Notes under the pieces: model-generated
What the model saw: only the letters and a program-made list of their open reading frames with translations
Database searches by the model: none
Told to the model about the DNA's origin: nothing
DNA from: Microcoleus sp. CAWBG506
GTDB taxonomy: Bacteria; Cyanobacteriota; Cyanobacteriia; Cyanobacteriales; Microcoleaceae
Direction: 5' to 3'
Length of the DNA: 64,000 nt
Assembly: GCA_020883125.1 (NCBI GenBank)
Contig: JAHREW010000013.1
Location: forward strand, 2,213 to 66,212
Made by a program: the position numbers and the translations under genes
Shown here: piece after piece, positions 36,308 through 47,781 of the stretch
Position numbering within the stretch: position 1 is the stretch's first letter
Layout: each line of letters begins with the position of its first letter

Positions 36308-37000
36308 TTACTTGGTTAAACCGTGTTCGAGGGCGTAACGAACTAATTCTGTGCGACTGTTAGTACCTGTTTTGCTAAACAAACGACTGACATATTTTTC
36401 CACATTACGCACGCTAGTTTCTAAGCGGCGGGCAATTTCTTTGTTCATCAAACCTTGAGCAACTAAGTCTAAAACACTTTGTTCTCGCGGAGTCAAATCT
36501 ATTTTAATCAGGGAAGGACTTTGGGGTATCGAACTCCGTCCACTCAGCAAAGACTCAATTCTCGCCATCTGATTGGCTAAAGCTGCAATATCGGGATTTT
36601 CCCCATTCTCGCTCATCTGCTTAGCCGCCGCGCGACGAGCCAGCAAATTGGTGACAATGGCCACTAATTCATCGGGATCGAAGGGTTTAGAAAGATAAGC
36701 ATCGCAACCTGCTGTATAGCCTTGAATACGATCGCTCGTCATGCCCTTAGCCGTCAAAAACACTACGGGTAAAGCCTTATAGCGAGGATCTTCCCGCACT
36801 TGTTTGAGAAACTGATAGCCGTCCACCTGGGGCATCATAATGTCGGAAATGAGCAAATCAGGATTTTGCTTTTGCAAGATTTCCCAGCCATCGCGAGCAT
36901 TACTGGCAACCTCAACCACAAAATTACTATCTTCTAAATAAGCTTGTACTGCTTCCCGCAAGCCCGGTTCATCATCTACCAGTAATAATCGTGCTGACAT
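36308..37000 (-). CDS. NarL-type response regulator, Rre1/Ycf29-like
   Basis: This 230-residue response regulator has a receiver domain (~1-125; phospho-Asp in ISDIMMPQVDGYQF at ~53, LTAKGM, KPFDPDELVAIV) and a LuxR/NarL HTH (~165-228; LTPREQSVLDLVAQGLMNKEIARR). The conserved YTAGCDAYLSKPF and length match cyanobacterial Rre1 and plastid Ycf29, a stress-responsive regulator phosphorylated by histidine kinases. AAGGTAACAG precedes the ATG. Which kinase acts on it cannot be told. Assignment to Rre1 is from memory of the family. Confidence 0.85.
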   Translation of the reverse strand: MSARLLLVDDEPGLREAVQAYLEDSNFVVEVASNARDGWEILQKQNPDLLISDIMMPQVDGYQFLKQVREDPRYKALPVVFLTAKGMTSDRIQGYTAGCDAYLSKPFDPDELVAIVTNLLARRAAAKQMSENGENPDIAALANQMARIESLLSGRSSIPQSPSLIKIDLTPREQSVLDLVAQGLMNKEIARRLETSVRNVEKYVSRLFSKTGTNSRTELVRYALEHGLTK

Positions 37001-37096
37001 TTCTGTTACCTTTGTCCTTTATTACTATTATCTTAAAATTTTGCCAAATTTAACTATTATTATGTTGACTAATGAAGGCAAATATTGTATGTTGAG

Positions 37097-37154
37097 CTCT
37101 TCGACTCCGCGGCTGTTGGTATCTGTGCAGCCCAAGGACTGCGAAGTCGAAGAG
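37097..37154. repeat. Long hairpin between map and the response regulator
   Basis: CTCTTCGACTCCGC (37097-37110) pairs with GCGAAGTCGAAGAG (37141-37154), 13 of 14 positions, with a nested GGCTG/CAGCC stem. It lies between the map stop and the promoter side of the response regulator. No T-run follows, so it is not a clear terminator. Confidence 0.6.
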
Positions 37155-37201
37155 TAAACCAATCTAGACCATCAAAACTTGAGGTTAAAACTCCAAAATC
37201 T

Positions 37202-38029
37202 TTAAACTTTAGAGCGATCGGTCAAAATTTCATAGCCGGTTTCGGTCACCAACACAGTATGCTCAAATTGAGCAGACATGGCATTGTCTACCGTTACAGC
37301 AGTCCATTTATCAGCCAGTGTCCGAGTATACTTAGAACCTGCATTCAAAATTGGTTCGATCGCCAATGTCATACCCGATCGCAATTTTACATTCGGCATT
37401 TCGCGAGTACGGAAATTGAAAACCGACGGTTCCTCGTGCAAATTGCGCCCAACACCGTGGCCTGTAAACTCCTCAACGATGCTAAAACCATTACTTTTGA
37501 CATGATCTTCGATCGCACCAGCCAGATCCAGCAAATAAGCACCAGCCCTTACCTGTTCAATGCCTTTATAGAGAGCCTCTTCAGCAACTCTAATTAACTT
37601 AGCTGATTCCGGTGTCACCTCCACAACAGGAATTGTAATACAAGAATCGCCGTGAAAACCTTGATAATACGCTCCCGTATCCACCTTGAGAACATCTCCG
37701 GCCCGAATCACTTTTTTCTTACTAGGAATACCGTGAACTACTTCATTATTAATACTAGAGCAAATCGAGCCTGTGAAGCCGTGATAGCCTTTAAAACTCG
37801 GAGTTGCACCCATAGAACGAATGCGTTTTTCCGCATAAGCATCTAAATCCGCCGTAGTCATTCCCGGCTGCACCATTTGGGAAATTTCCTTGAGGACAGT
37901 AGCCACAATTTTGGCTGCTTGCCGCATAATTTCGATTTCGCGTTCCGATTTAATTTCAATGCCTCGGCGCTGTTTTTTGACTTGGGGTTGTTGAGTTGGG
38001 CTAGAAAGGAGACTGCTAAAAATATTCAT
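37202..38029 (-). CDS. map: Methionine aminopeptidase, type I
   Basis: This 275-residue type I methionine aminopeptidase removes the initiator Met from nascent proteins. Conserved residues are His in KGYHGFTGS (~110), Asp in [15 protein letters not shown] (two metal Asps), His in [13 protein letters not shown], Glu in LAIEPIL and Glu in [10 protein letters not shown]. An N-terminal extension of ~25 residues ([15 protein letters not shown]) precedes the catalytic domain, as seen in some cyanobacterial paralogues. There is no strong Shine-Dalgarno sequence. Confidence 0.94.
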   Translation of the reverse strand: MNIFSSLLSSPTQQPQVKKQRRGIEIKSEREIEIMRQAAKIVATVLKEISQMVQPGMTTADLDAYAEKRIRSMGATPSFKGYHGFTGSICSSINNEVVHGIPSKKKVIRAGDVLKVDTGAYYQGFHGDSCITIPVVEVTPESAKLIRVAEEALYKGIEQVRAGAYLLDLAGAIEDHVKSNGFSIVEEFTGHGVGRNLHEEPSVFNFRTREMPNVKLRSGMTLAIEPILNAGSKYTRTLADKWTAVTVDNAMSAQFEHTVLVTETGYEILTDRSKV

Positions 38030-38107
38030 GTATTAATCGAGTAATTTTCTACTTTGACACTCTGAGATATTCAGAGACTGAGATTCTTGAATAGGTCGAT
38101 GTCGCAC

Positions 38108-38226
38108 TTAAAAAGCCATTATCAATGAGCTCTTTTCGCTGACAACAACTACCCATGCTAGGGGTGTTGCAATGGCGCTTACTTTTGTGTTTAAGCCACT
38201 TTTCGACTCCATCACCCTTGCCTGTT
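38108..38226 (-). pseudogene. Possible IS5-like transposase debris
   Basis: A minus-strand frame reads VMESKSGLNTKVSAIATP and LAWVVVVSEKSSLIMAF before a stop. 'ESG.nTKVSAI...PLA..vs' recalls a segment of IS5-family transposases. No start or flanking ends are seen, and a neighbouring frame (GKGDGVEKW) also looks transposase-like, suggesting frameshifts. The 400-bp gap 38030-38432 holds nothing else. Confidence 0.3.
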
Positions 38227-38432
38227 AGGTAGGCTCAACAATTACTATTGCTTGTTTGACCAGGCTAAGGTCATGCCGAGAATAGCTAAATCAGGAGTTA
38301 TACAAGATTGAAATTGCTGGAACACGAGATGGTTATTTTTACTTGCAAACTAGATTGTACCAAATCTTGACAGGGATTGAAATCGTTTCCGGTTGCTGAC
38401 CTGTGAGATGGAAAAACACGATCGCTCGTGCT

Positions 38433-40526
38433 TTAAACTAGCTTAATATTTTTCTCAGTAATTGGCAGGGGATTGGGGGTAAAAAAAGCGGTTTCAACCG
38501 CCGAGGGCCTTTCAACAGCATTATTTCCGAGCCTTCCTGCGAGGTTAGCAATTCCGTCAATTAACTTATTTATTTCCACCGGTTTAGATAAGTGCATTTG
38601 GTAACCAGCTTTCAGGGCTTGTTGGCGCTCTTCCTCTCTGGCGTAAGCAGTCAGGGCGATCGCAGGCATATTTCCACCCCCGATCGCCTCCATTTCTCTC
38701 ACCCGCGCGATCAAGTGATAGCCGTCTGCTCCGGGCATTCCAATGTCGCTGAGCAGCACATCCGGCCAAAAATTCTCCAGTGCAGCTAAAGCCTCCGCCA
38801 CCGATGTCGCCGATCGCACCATAGCTCCTTCATCTTCGAGTAAAGCAATCAAAAACTCCCGCGAGTCATCGTCATCATCCACCACCAGCAATTGCAAATT
38901 CACCAGATGTCGCGGGGCGTCTGCCACGTCAGGGATCTCCGACAAACCCAGCCCTGCTTCTTGCCCGTTGAGCTCAACAACTGGCAGAGAAACCGTAAAT
39001 TTCGCACCCTGGCCCGGATTATTCTCTGCCGCCACTTTACCGCCGTGCAGTTGGGCCAAGTGACGGACGATCGCCAATCCCAGTCCCAAGCCCCCGTAAG
39101 ATCTAGTTGTGCTGCTATCAGCTTGGCGGAAGCGATCGAAAACATAAGGGAGAAAATCAGGAGCGATACCAATGCCACTATCAATTATGTGAATTTGTGC
39201 TCGATCCCCAAGGGACTCCAAGCGCACCTCTACCTTACCGGCTTCGGGAGTAAACTTAATGGCATTTGACAGCAAATTCCAGACTATTTGCTGCAACCGA
39301 GCCGGATCGCCCATCGCTTCACCGACATCTGGACTGCAAGTCACTTCTATGACTATTGATTTGTCCTGGGCCAGCGGTTGCAAAGAATCAATTGCCATCT
39401 GAATGATAGATTCCAAATTAAGCCGATGGAAATTGAGATTTAGTTTGCCCCGCAGAATCCGCGAAACATCCAAAATATCTTCAATGAGTTGCGCTTGAGA
39501 TTTTGCATTACGCTCAATTGTTTCTAGGGCTTTCTCAATAGTTTCTTGGTCAAATTCTCTAGTCCGAAGCAGCTTAGACCAGCCGAGAATTGAATTTAAA
39601 GGAGTACGAAGTTCGTGAGAAAGAATCGCGATAAATTCATCCTTCATCTGGTTAGATCTCTCAGCTTCCTGACGCGCCACCTGCTCGTGAATTAGCCTCC
39701 CCCGCTCTTCCTCTGCTTGCTTGCGGCTAGTGACATCTCTCACCGTACCAACGTGACCGATGGGTGTTCCCAAATCCGAAAACATCGGCGATGACTGCAC
39801 GTTAATCCAACGCACTGTTTCGCCAACAGCTAATCGAAACTCGTTAGAATATTCCTGCCCTTGTTGAAGCCATGCTGACCAATGTGCCACTACACGATCG
39901 CGATCGTCTGGATGAACTACCCGCCCCCAAGCCACCGCCAAATCTTCCTCTAACTTTAACCCCGAAATTTCTAGACAGCGCGGATTCATGTAAGTACAGC
40001 GACCTGCAACATCAGCTAAATAAATTCCCAGTGGCGAACAAGCACACAAAATGCGAAACCGCTCTTCACTTTTACTGAGTTCATGATTAACAGCAGCTAA
40101 CTGTGTTGCTTGTCGCTTCACCTCGACTGTTTTTTGGAACAATTCCACAAATACCTGCACCTTCGAGGTTAATATTTCCGGTTTCAAGGGTTTGAATAAG
40201 TAATCCACAGCTCCGAGAGAATAACCTTTAAACACATGGGTGTCATTACTGCTAAATGCTGTGACAAAAATAATCGGAGTCGAGCGCGATCGATCTCTAG
40301 ATCGAATCAATGTTGCCGTCTCAAATCCATCCATTCCCGGCATTTGCACGTCCAGCAAAATCACTGCAAAATCTTCATTCAGCAGACACCTGAGAGCTTC
40401 GGAACCGGAATTTGCTGTGACTAAATTGTAAGACGACTTGTTCAAAATAGCTTCCAGAGCCATCAAATTTTCTGGACGATCATCAACTAGAAGCACATTG
40501 ACTCGATCGGAGGGGTGCACATCCAT
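38433..40526 (-). CDS. REC-PAS-HK-REC hybrid histidine kinase
   Basis: This 697-residue soluble hybrid kinase begins with a receiver domain (~8-130; phospho-Asp in VILLDVQMPGMDG, ~58). A PAS domain follows (~155-275), then HisKA (His in [12 protein letters not shown], ~302), HATPase (SYGGLGLGLAIVR) and a C-terminal receiver (~550-670; VLLSDIGMPGADG). It is the last gene of a minus-strand group with the poly-HAMP kinase and cheR. The PAS likely senses a cytoplasmic signal. A REC at each end suggests input from another kinase and output through a phosphorelay. No HPt domain is encoded nearby. Confidence 0.93.
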   Translation of the reverse strand: MDVHPSDRVNVLLVDDRPENLMALEAILNKSSYNLVTANSGSEALRCLLNEDFAVILLDVQMPGMDGFETATLIRSRDRSRSTPIIFVTAFSSNDTHVFKGYSLGAVDYLFKPLKPEILTSKVQVFVELFQKTVEVKRQATQLAAVNHELSKSEERFRILCACSPLGIYLADVAGRCTYMNPRCLEISGLKLEEDLAVAWGRVVHPDDRDRVVAHWSAWLQQGQEYSNEFRLAVGETVRWINVQSSPMFSDLGTPIGHVGTVRDVTSRKQAEEERGRLIHEQVARQEAERSNQMKDEFIAILSHELRTPLNSILGWSKLLRTREFDQETIEKALETIERNAKSQAQLIEDILDVSRILRGKLNLNFHRLNLESIIQMAIDSLQPLAQDKSIVIEVTCSPDVGEAMGDPARLQQIVWNLLSNAIKFTPEAGKVEVRLESLGDRAQIHIIDSGIGIAPDFLPYVFDRFRQADSSTTRSYGGLGLGLAIVRHLAQLHGGKVAAENNPGQGAKFTVSLPVVELNGQEAGLGLSEIPDVADAPRHLVNLQLLVVDDDDDSREFLIALLEDEGAMVRSATSVAEALAALENFWPDVLLSDIGMPGADGYHLIARVREMEAIGGGNMPAIALTAYAREEERQQALKAGYQMHLSKPVEINKLIDGIANLAGRLGNNAVERPSAVETAFFTPNPLPITEKNIKLV

Positions 40527-40535
40527 AATTTTTTT

Positions 40536-40727
40536 TTAAACTTTAATGGTTAGCAAGTTGACTAAACACGGAGCGATTTGAGACAGGGGTAAAATCCAGT
40601 CTACTTCAACATTTGCGATCGCGGCATTAGGCATGATCCCGCATTGAGCAGAAGCTGGTTCCTGTACAAATGTCAATCCTCCTTCAGCTTGAATTTTTCC
40701 CAGCCCTTGACTACCATCAGAGTTAGC
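40536..40727 (-). pseudogene. CheB methylesterase C-terminal remnant
   Basis: A minus-strand frame of 63 codons encodes NSDGSQGLGKI, then EGGLTFVQEPASAQ, PNAAIANVEVDWILPLSQIA and a stop. This is the C-terminal part of a CheB protein-glutamate methylesterase catalytic domain, with the catalytic Asp in NSDG kept. The catalytic Ser and His and the receiver domain are gone. The frame overlaps the 3' end of cheR in another phase, showing that a deletion joined the end of cheR to the end of cheB. Stop codons upstream in this frame exclude expression as a longer protein. Confidence 0.85.
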
Positions 40728-41515
40728 TCATGATAGTGTTTTTCATAAGGTGTAAAATGCAGAGACTCCTGATGTCCTAGCCCTAAAACCCCAAACATTC
40801 CCAGACTTTCATGAAAAAGCTTGTGTACTCTTTCCTGGAGGTATGAATTGAAATAAATCATCACATTTCGGCACAAAATAACATTGAATTCATTAAAAGA
40901 ATTATCCGTGGCTAAGTTGTGGTGAGCAAAGACAATATTATCTTTTATAGAAGAGCGAAAAATAGCATTATCATAGGCAGCAGTGTAATATTCAGAAAAT
41001 GCTTTTTTTCCTCCAGCTAGGTGGTATAATTGCGTATATTCTTGCATTTGCTTCAGCGGAAATATGCCTGTTTTTGCTTTTTTTAGCACTACTTCATTCA
41101 TGTCAGTTGCATAAATCCGACAGCAGTCATAAAGTCCTTCTTCTTGCAGTAAAATTGCCATGGAATAGACTTCTTCTCCTGTAGAACATCCAGCGTGCCA
41201 AATCCGAATAAAAGGATAAGTACGCAGCAATGGCACCACTTTATTTCGGAAACTAATGTAAAAGCTCGGATCGCGAAACATGGTGGTAACATTCACCGAA
41301 ACGCCCAGCAGGAAACGCTCTAGGTAAGCCGGATTGTGCAGTACCTTTTCCTGAAGTGCAGAGACAGTAGTCAGGCGTTCCGATTGAATAGTTTTCCAGA
41401 TGCGACGCTTGAGAGAGGCAAGAGCATAATTGCGAAAATCAAATCCGTAATAACGAAATATCCCTTCTAGAAAGAGTTGAATTTCGATTGTTTCCAGTTC
41501 ATGAGCACTGTTCAT
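40673..41515 (-). CDS. CheR-type protein-glutamate methyltransferase, altered tail
   Basis: This 280-residue CheR uses S-adenosylmethionine to methylate glutamates. The N-terminal helical domain (~10-85) is followed by the methyltransferase fold with SAM motif HAGCSTGEEVYSMAI (~110). NVILCRNVMIYFN (~205) is diagnostic. From about residue 265 the protein reads VVKGWEKFKLKED, an out-of-frame translation of cheB DNA. The normal C-terminus is lost, although the catalytic core is whole. The gene lies between the poly-HAMP kinase and the hybrid kinase; cheR-cheB with a kinase is the usual cluster, of which cheB is now broken. No chemoreceptor is present here. Confidence 0.85.
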   Translation of the reverse strand: MNSAHELETIEIQLFLEGIFRYYGFDFRNYALASLKRRIWKTIQSERLTTVSALQEKVLHNPAYLERFLLGVSVNVTTMFRDPSFYISFRNKVVPLLRTYPFIRIWHAGCSTGEEVYSMAILLQEEGLYDCCRIYATDMNEVVLKKAKTGIFPLKQMQEYTQLYHLAGGKKAFSEYYTAAYDNAIFRSSIKDNIVFAHHNLATDNSFNEFNVILCRNVMIYFNSYLQERVHKLFHESLGMFGVLGLGHQESLHFTPYEKHYHELTLMVVKGWEKFKLKED

Positions 41516-41592
41516 TGTTAATTTTTAATTTTTCAGTAAATCCACTTAATTAAACGTAAAATACGGATGACCGAAAAGCTGACTGCATAAGT

Positions 41593-41637
41593 CTTCTTCA
41601 CATCGATCTTCTTCACATCGATCTTCTTCACATCGAT
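41593..41637. repeat. Three tandem 15-bp repeats (CTTCTTCACATCGAT)
   Basis: Three perfect copies of a 15-bp unit lie directly after the stop of the poly-HAMP kinase gene, in the gap before cheR. No function is visible. Confidence 0.9.
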
Positions 41638-41647
41638 CTTCTAACCA

Positions 41648-44600
41648 TTATCGATAAAGCCAAACACGCAGCAGCGAGAGCAACTGTTCCGTATCCACAG
41701 GTTTGGTAATGTAGTCAGAGGCTCCAGCTTCGATACATTTTTCCCGATCGCCCTTCATCGCTTTCGCAGTCAGAGCAATCATCGGTAGCGAAGTGAACTG
41801 AGGCAAATTGCGAATTGCTTGCATTGTCTCGTAACCGTCCATCTCTGGCATCATCACATCCATCAACACAATATTGATGTCCGGCGTATTTTGCAACATC
41901 GCAATTCCATCCCTGCCGTTTTCAGCATAGACAATTTGCATTTGATGGCGCTCCAACATACTCGTCAGCGCGAAAATATTTCGCATATCGTCGTCTACAA
42001 TCAAGACTTTTTTGCCCGCCAGCGTCGAATCTGTTTGATACAATTGCTCTAGGATTTGGCGCTTGTGTGCTGGCAAATTTGCTTGCACTCGATGCAAAAA
42101 CAAAGCAGTTTCATCTAGCAGGCGTTCCGGCGATCGCACATCTTTAAGAATGATCGTTTCCGCCATCCGCTTCAGTTGAGTTTCTTCAGCTCTCGTCAAC
42201 TCTTTTCCTGTATAAATAATAATCGGCATATTTTTCAAAATAGCATCCTGCTTAATCTGCTCGATCAGCTCAAAACCAGTCATATCTGGCAGTCCCAAAT
42301 CGAGTACGATGCAGTCAAAATGCCCCGATCGCAAACTTGCTAGGGCTTCTGCACCGCTTCCCACCGCCGTGGTAGAAACATCGTGATTGCCGATTAAATC
42401 CACAATGCTCAAACGCTGTATTTCGTCGTCTTCCACCACTAGCAAATTCTTGACTCGCCGCTCGACAAAACCCTTAATATCAGTTAAAGCCTTGCTCAAG
42501 GCTTCGCTGCTAACAGGTTTTTGCAAATAGGCGATCGCCCCTAACTGCAAACTGCGCTGCCGCCCTTCTTCAACTGATACAATGTGAACGGGAATGTGGC
42601 GCGTATTCGGATGATGCTTGAGGCGATCGAGTACAGTCCAACCATCCATCACAGGCAAATTTAGATCCAGCATAATCGCAGTCGGCTTAAACTCTTGCGC
42701 CATCGCCAAACCGATATCGCTGCGCAAAGCCACCACACCTTTAAAACCCTGTTCCCGCGCCATATCCAACAGAATGCGAGCGAAGTTGACATCATCCTCG
42801 ATAATCAACAGGAGGCGATCGCCTGGTTGGACATTTTCGCGATCGTCAGCGACGATAGGTGATGGATAAGGGGCGATCGGCAATGGCAAAGAAGGAGTCG
42901 CCACAGCAGCAATAGCAGGCCGCAATTGTGCTATTTCCTGGCTGGTTCCCGATGGTAACTCATGGACGCTTCCCAACTCTTGATAAGTTTGTGGCAGATA
43001 AAGCGTGAACTTACTCCCAGCACCAGGGCGACTCGTCAATTTAATTTCTCCCCCTAACAAATTAGCGATTTCTCTACTAATCGACAAACCCAAACCAGTG
43101 CCCCCATATTTGCGGCTAGTGCTCCCATCAGCTTGCTGGAAGGCATCAAAAATCACCCTGTGTTTTTCAGGAGAAATCCCAATCCCCGTATCCGTGACAG
43201 AAAAAGCCAAAACAGTAGCAGAACTCGTTAAAGTTTCTATCTCTAAACTCCACCCAGAGCGCGCCACTTCCACTACCAATTTCACATCACCATGCTCGGT
43301 AAACTTAAACGCATTAGAGAGCAGATTCTTCAAAACTTGTTGCAACCGCTTAGCATCAGTATAAACACTTTTCGGAATCCCAGCGCTCAACTCAATCAGA
43401 AAATGCAACTTTTTATCTTGTGCAAGTTGGCGGAAAGTGCGATCCAAATGCTCTCGCAAGTCAGTAAACAACACTTGCTCAATTTCCACCGACATCGTGC
43501 CCGACTCAATCTTAGCCAAATCCAAAATATCATTAATCAGCCCCAACAAATCGTTACCAGCAGAATAAATAGTCCGCGTATATTCAACTTGTTTCACAGT
43601 CAAATTACCCTCACTATTCTCCGAAAGCAAGCGAGCTAAAATCAACAAAGAATTCAGCGGAGTCCGCAACTCGTGAGACATATTCGCCAAAAACTCCGAC
43701 TTATATTTAGAAGTAATAGACAACTGCTTCGCTTTTTCTTCCAGCGACATCCTCGCCTGTTCAATTTCGCTATTTTTCTGCTCTACTTCCTGATTTTGCA
43801 GCGCTAGCAATTCCGCTTTTTCTTCTAATTCTTCATTTGTCTGCTGCAACTCTTCTTGCTGATTTTTCAACAGTTCCTCAGAGGCGCGCAAAGATTGGGC
43901 TTGCTGTTCCAACCGCTTATTAGTTTCCGTCAATTCCTTTTGCTGGGATTGCAACTCTTCCGCTAAAGACTGCGACTGTTTCAGCAACTCTTCCGTCCGC
44001 ATACTCGCCGCAATTGTATTTAAAACAATTGCGATACTTTCCGTGAGTTGGTCGAGAAAAGTCAAGTGAATTTCGCTGAAGCGACGGAAAGAAGCTAACT
44101 CAATCACCGCCGTGACTTGTCCCTCAAAAAGTACAGGTAAAACCACAACATTTAGGGGTGTAGATTCTCCCAATCCAGAACTAATTTTAACGTAGTTATC
44201 CGGCACTTCTGTGAGCAAAATTCGCTCTTTTTCCAAGGCGCACTGTCCAACTAAACCTTCGCCTAAATTAAATTTATTACCTAAGTTTTTACGTTCCCGG
44301 TAAGCATAGGTACTTAACAGTTTCAGGAACGGGTCATATTCGACAGATTCCATCATAAAAAATACCCCATGCTGAGCAGAAACCAGCGGTGTCAATTCCG
44401 ATAAAATCAATTTAGAAACAGTTTCTAAATCCCGCTGACCTTGCAGCATACGAGTAAACTTAGCCAGGTTTGTTTTCAGCCAATCTTGCTCGGTATTCTT
44501 CTGCGTTGTCTCCCGGAGATTAGCAATCATCTGGTTAATGTTATCTTTCAGAATAGCGACTTCCCCTTCAGCAGCGACGGAAATTGACCTCGTTAAATCG

Positions 44601-47461
44601 CCTTTAGTAACAGCAATTGCCACTTCCGCAATCGCCCTTACCTGAGTAGTCAAATTAGCAGCCAATTCATTCACATTATCCGTCAAATCCCGCCAGGTTC
44701 CCGCCGCCCCAGGCACCTTCGCCTGACCGCCTAATTTCCCTTCAATTCCCACCTCTCGTGCCACGCTAGTAACCTGATCCGCAAACGTTGCCAGAGTATC
44801 GATCATCTCATTAATCGTATCTGCGAGAGTCGCAATTTCGCCCTTAGCTTCCAGCATCAATTTCCGCTTCAAATCGCCATTCGCCACCGCCGTCACCACC
44901 TTCGCAATCCCCCGCACTTGCGCCGTCAAATTCCCCGCCATCGAGTTAACATTATCAGTTAAATCTTTCCAAGTTCCCGCCACTCCTTTCACCTCAGCTT
45001 GACCGCCCAATTTCCCTTCAGTACCCACCTCTCGCGCCACCCGCGTCACTTCCGAAGCAAAGGAATTAAGCTGATCCACCATCACATTAATAGTATCTTT
45101 CAGTTCCAGAATTTCCCCTTTCACATCCACGGTAATTTTCTTAGACAAATCACCATTAGCCACCGCCTTCGTCACTTCCGCAATATTCCGCACCTGCGCC
45201 GTCAAATTCCCGGCCATCAAGTTAACATTATCGGTTAAATCTTTCCAAGTTCCGCCCACACCGCGCACGTAAGCTTGCACGCCTAATTTACCTTCGGTTC
45301 CCACTTCCCGCGCCACCCGCGTTACTTCCGAAGCAAAGGAACTCAACTGATCCACCATGATATTAATCGTGTTTTTCAGTTCCAGAATTTCACCTTTGAC
45401 ATCAACAGTAATTTTCTTAGATAAATCACCATTAGCCACCGCCGTTGTCACCTCAGCAATGTTACGAACTTGGGCGGTCAAATTCCCCGCCATGGAGTTA
45501 ACTGAATCGGTTAAATCCTTCCAAGTTCCTGCTACTCCCCGCACTTCTGCTTGCACGCCTAATTTACCTTCGGTTCCCACTTCCCGCGCCACCCGCGTTA
45601 CTTCGGAAGCAAAGGAATTTAACTGGTCTACCATCGTATTGACAGTGTTTTTCAACTCCAGAATTTCACCTTTGACATCCACCGTAATTTTCTTAGATAA
45701 ATCGCCATTTGCCACCGCCGTTGTCACCGCAGCAATATTCCGTACTTGCGCCGTCAAACTCCCCGCCATAAAATTAACTGAATCCGTTAAATCCTTCCAA
45801 GTTCCTGCTACGCCTCGCACATCTGCTTGACCGCCCAGTTTGCCTTCGGAACCCACTTCCCTAGCCACCCGCGTGACTTCTGAGGCGAAGGAATTGAGCT
45901 GATCCACCATCACGTTAATCGTATTTTTTAGTTCTAAAATTTCGCCTTTAACTTGGACTGTAATTTTCTTAGATAAATCGCCATTAGCCACCGCCGTTGT
46001 CACTTCCGCAATGTTGCGAACTTGGGCGGTCAAATTCCCCGCCATGGAGTTAACTGAATCGGTTAAATCTTTCCAAGTTCCTGCCACTCCCTGCACATCA
46101 GCTTGTACGCCTAACTTCCCTTCGGTTCCTACTTCCCGCGCCACCCGCGTTACTTCGGAAGCAAAGGAATTTAACTGGTCTACCATCGTATTGACAGTGT
46201 TTTTCAACTCCAGAATTTCACCTTTGACATCCACCGTAATTTTCTTAGATAAATCGCCATTTGCCACCGCCGTTGTCACTTCCGCAATGTTACGAACTTG
46301 GGCCGTCAAACTGCCAGCCATAAAATTAACTGAATCGGTTAAATCCTTCCAAGTTCCAGCTACTCCTTTAACTTGGGCTTGGCCGCCGAGTTTGCCTTCG
46401 GAACCCACTTCTCTCGCCACCCGTGTTACCTCAGATGCGAAGGAATTTAACTGATCCACCATGATGTTAATCGTGTTTTTTAACTCCAGAATTTCTCCTT
46501 TAACATCCACGGTAATTTTCTTAGATAAATCGCCATTTGCTACTGCCGTCGTCACTTCAGCAATGTTGCGAACTTGGGCGGTCAAATTCCCCGCCATCGA
46601 GTTAACTGAATCGGTTAAATCCTTCCAAGTTCCTGCTACTCCTTTAACTTCTGCTTGCACGCCTAATTTGCCTTCATTTCCTACATCTCGTGCCACCCGC
46701 GTTACTTCCGAAGCAAAGGAACTCAACTGATCCACCATGATATTAATCGTGTTTTTCAGTTCCAGAATTTCCCCTTTAACATCCACGGTAATTTTCTTAG
46801 ATAAATCGCCATTTGCTACCGCCGTCGTCACCTCAGCAATGTTGCGAACTTGGGCGGTCAAATTTCCCGCCATCGAGTTAACTGAATCTGTTAAATCCTT
46901 CCAAGTTCCTGCTACTCCTTTAACTTCTGCTTGCACGCCTAATTTGCCTTCGGTTCCTACTTCCCGCGCCACCCGCGTTACTTCTGATGCGAAGGAACTC
47001 AACTGGTCTACCATTGTGTTAACAATTTGAGCAGTTTGGAGGAATTCTCCTTTGAGGGGTCTGTCTTCTATTTCTAAGGCAATGGTTTGGGATAAGTCTC
47101 CCTTGGCGACGGCGCGAATTACTCTGGCAGTTTCGGAGGTGGGCTGGACTAAATCTGTGATTAGGGTATTGACAGAATCAACGCTAGCTGACCAGGAACC
47201 CTCGACGTTGCCGATGGTGGCCCGCTGGGAGATTTTACCTTCTTTGCCGACAACTGTGGTGATGCGATCGAGCTCGGCTGCCATTCTCTGATTGAGTTCG
47301 ATAATATCGTTGAGGGTATCGGCAATTTTCCCTCCCATGCCGGTCTGGTCTATGGGCATCCGAACTGAAAAGTCTCCTTTTTTGACAGCTACGAGGGTTC
47401 TCAGTAGCTGTTTGGCATAAAGTTTGTTTGGACTTTCCTGTGTGTTCTGTGCAGTTGGCAT
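41648..47461 (-). CDS. Poly-HAMP hybrid histidine kinase with three receivers
   Basis: This 1937-residue soluble kinase has about ten tandem ~92-residue HAMP-containing units (~20-990). Each reads like [20 protein letters not shown] followed by [13 protein letters not shown] and [15 protein letters not shown], as in fungal Nik1-type kinases. A GAF domain (~1000-1145) and coiled coil precede HisKA with His in [12 protein letters not shown] (~1262). The HATPase ends [10 protein letters not shown]. Three receivers follow: [26 protein letters not shown] and [13 protein letters not shown] (last at ~1867). No membrane segment is seen. HAMP arrays convert conformational or osmotic signals; the input is unknown. 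It heads the group with cheR and the REC-PAS kinase. Confidence 0.95.
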   Translation of the reverse strand: MPTAQNTQESPNKLYAKQLLRTLVAVKKGDFSVRMPIDQTGMGGKIADTLNDIIELNQRMAAELDRITTVVGKEGKISQRATIGNVEGSWSASVDSVNTLITDLVQPTSETARVIRAVAKGDLSQTIALEIEDRPLKGEFLQTAQIVNTMVDQLSSFASEVTRVAREVGTEGKLGVQAEVKGVAGTWKDLTDSVNSMAGNLTAQVRNIAEVTTAVANGDLSKKITVDVKGEILELKNTINIMVDQLSSFASEVTRVARDVGNEGKLGVQAEVKGVAGTWKDLTDSVNSMAGNLTAQVRNIAEVTTAVANGDLSKKITVDVKGEILELKNTINIMVDQLNSFASEVTRVAREVGSEGKLGGQAQVKGVAGTWKDLTDSVNFMAGSLTAQVRNIAEVTTAVANGDLSKKITVDVKGEILELKNTVNTMVDQLNSFASEVTRVAREVGTEGKLGVQADVQGVAGTWKDLTDSVNSMAGNLTAQVRNIAEVTTAVANGDLSKKITVQVKGEILELKNTINVMVDQLNSFASEVTRVAREVGSEGKLGGQADVRGVAGTWKDLTDSVNFMAGSLTAQVRNIAAVTTAVANGDLSKKITVDVKGEILELKNTVNTMVDQLNSFASEVTRVAREVGTEGKLGVQAEVRGVAGTWKDLTDSVNSMAGNLTAQVRNIAEVTTAVANGDLSKKITVDVKGEILELKNTINIMVDQLSSFASEVTRVAREVGTEGKLGVQAYVRGVGGTWKDLTDNVNLMAGNLTAQVRNIAEVTKAVANGDLSKKITVDVKGEILELKDTINVMVDQLNSFASEVTRVAREVGTEGKLGGQAEVKGVAGTWKDLTDNVNSMAGNLTAQVRGIAKVVTAVANGDLKRKLMLEAKGEIATLADTINEMIDTLATFADQVTSVAREVGIEGKLGGQAKVPGAAGTWRDLTDNVNELAANLTTQVRAIAEVAIAVTKGDLTRSISVAAEGEVAILKDNINQMIANLRETTQKNTEQDWLKTNLAKFTRMLQGQRDLETVSKLILSELTPLVSAQHGVFFMMESVEYDPFLKLLSTYAYRERKNLGNKFNLGEGLVGQCALEKERILLTEVPDNYVKISSGLGESTPLNVVVLPVLFEGQVTAVIELASFRRFSEIHLTFLDQLTESIAIVLNTIAASMRTEELLKQSQSLAEELQSQQKELTETNKRLEQQAQSLRASEELLKNQQEELQQTNEELEEKAELLALQNQEVEQKNSEIEQARMSLEEKAKQLSITSKYKSEFLANMSHELRTPLNSLLILARLLSENSEGNLTVKQVEYTRTIYSAGNDLLGLINDILDLAKIESGTMSVEIEQVLFTDLREHLDRTFRQLAQDKKLHFLIELSAGIPKSVYTDAKRLQQVLKNLLSNAFKFTEHGDVKLVVEVARSGWSLEIETLTSSATVLAFSVTDTGIGISPEKHRVIFDAFQQADGSTSRKYGGTGLGLSISREIANLLGGEIKLTSRPGAGSKFTLYLPQTYQELGSVHELPSGTSQEIAQLRPAIAAVATPSLPLPIAPYPSPIVADDRENVQPGDRLLLIIEDDVNFARILLDMAREQGFKGVVALRSDIGLAMAQEFKPTAIMLDLNLPVMDGWTVLDRLKHHPNTRHIPVHIVSVEEGRQRSLQLGAIAYLQKPVSSEALSKALTDIKGFVERRVKNLLVVEDDEIQRLSIVDLIGNHDVSTTAVGSGAEALASLRSGHFDCIVLDLGLPDMTGFELIEQIKQDAILKNMPIIIYTGKELTRAEETQLKRMAETIILKDVRSPERLLDETALFLHRVQANLPAHKRQILEQLYQTDSTLAGKKVLIVDDDMRNIFALTSMLERHQMQIVYAENGRDGIAMLQNTPDINIVLMDVMMPEMDGYETMQAIRNLPQFTSLPMIALTAKAMKGDREKCIEAGASDYITKPVDTEQLLSLLRVWLYR
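44920..47020 (-). repeat. 276-bp tandem repeat array inside the poly-HAMP gene
   Basis: Units of 276 bp (92 codons) repeat with very high identity. Adjacent units alternate between a '[11 protein letters not shown]...GKLGVQ' and a '[11 protein letters not shown]...GKLGGQ' type in the middle, which indicates a higher-order two-unit (552-bp) duplication. The array could expand or contract by recombination and may be hard to assemble. Confidence 0.85.
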
Positions 47462-47781
47462 GACCGTTTCCTTTGGTGATTTGTAATGGGGAGGGGAAAT
47501 ATTTTTAAGTTTTGATATTATTGCTATTATCTGACTAAAGTAGTGGCTGATTGCTTCTGCCTAAAGATAGATGACAAATTGCTGGTTATTAGTTATTGGT
47601 TATTTGTTTGACGATTAGACCTGCGATCGATTTCAAAAACCTGTAGGGGCGGATTAGCCAACAGCTTGAAAGGGTATCGACAGATTAAATCAACCCGCCC
47701 CCACCACTGGGTTATCGAGTATCGGAATAATTAATAGAGTGATACAATATCAAACTCGCAGCTCATATCCAAATTCGCTGA

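Noticed and set aside
45357-47030. Several antisense frames over the HAMP array
   Set aside because: They are repeated shadows of the 276-bp units and have no start signals.
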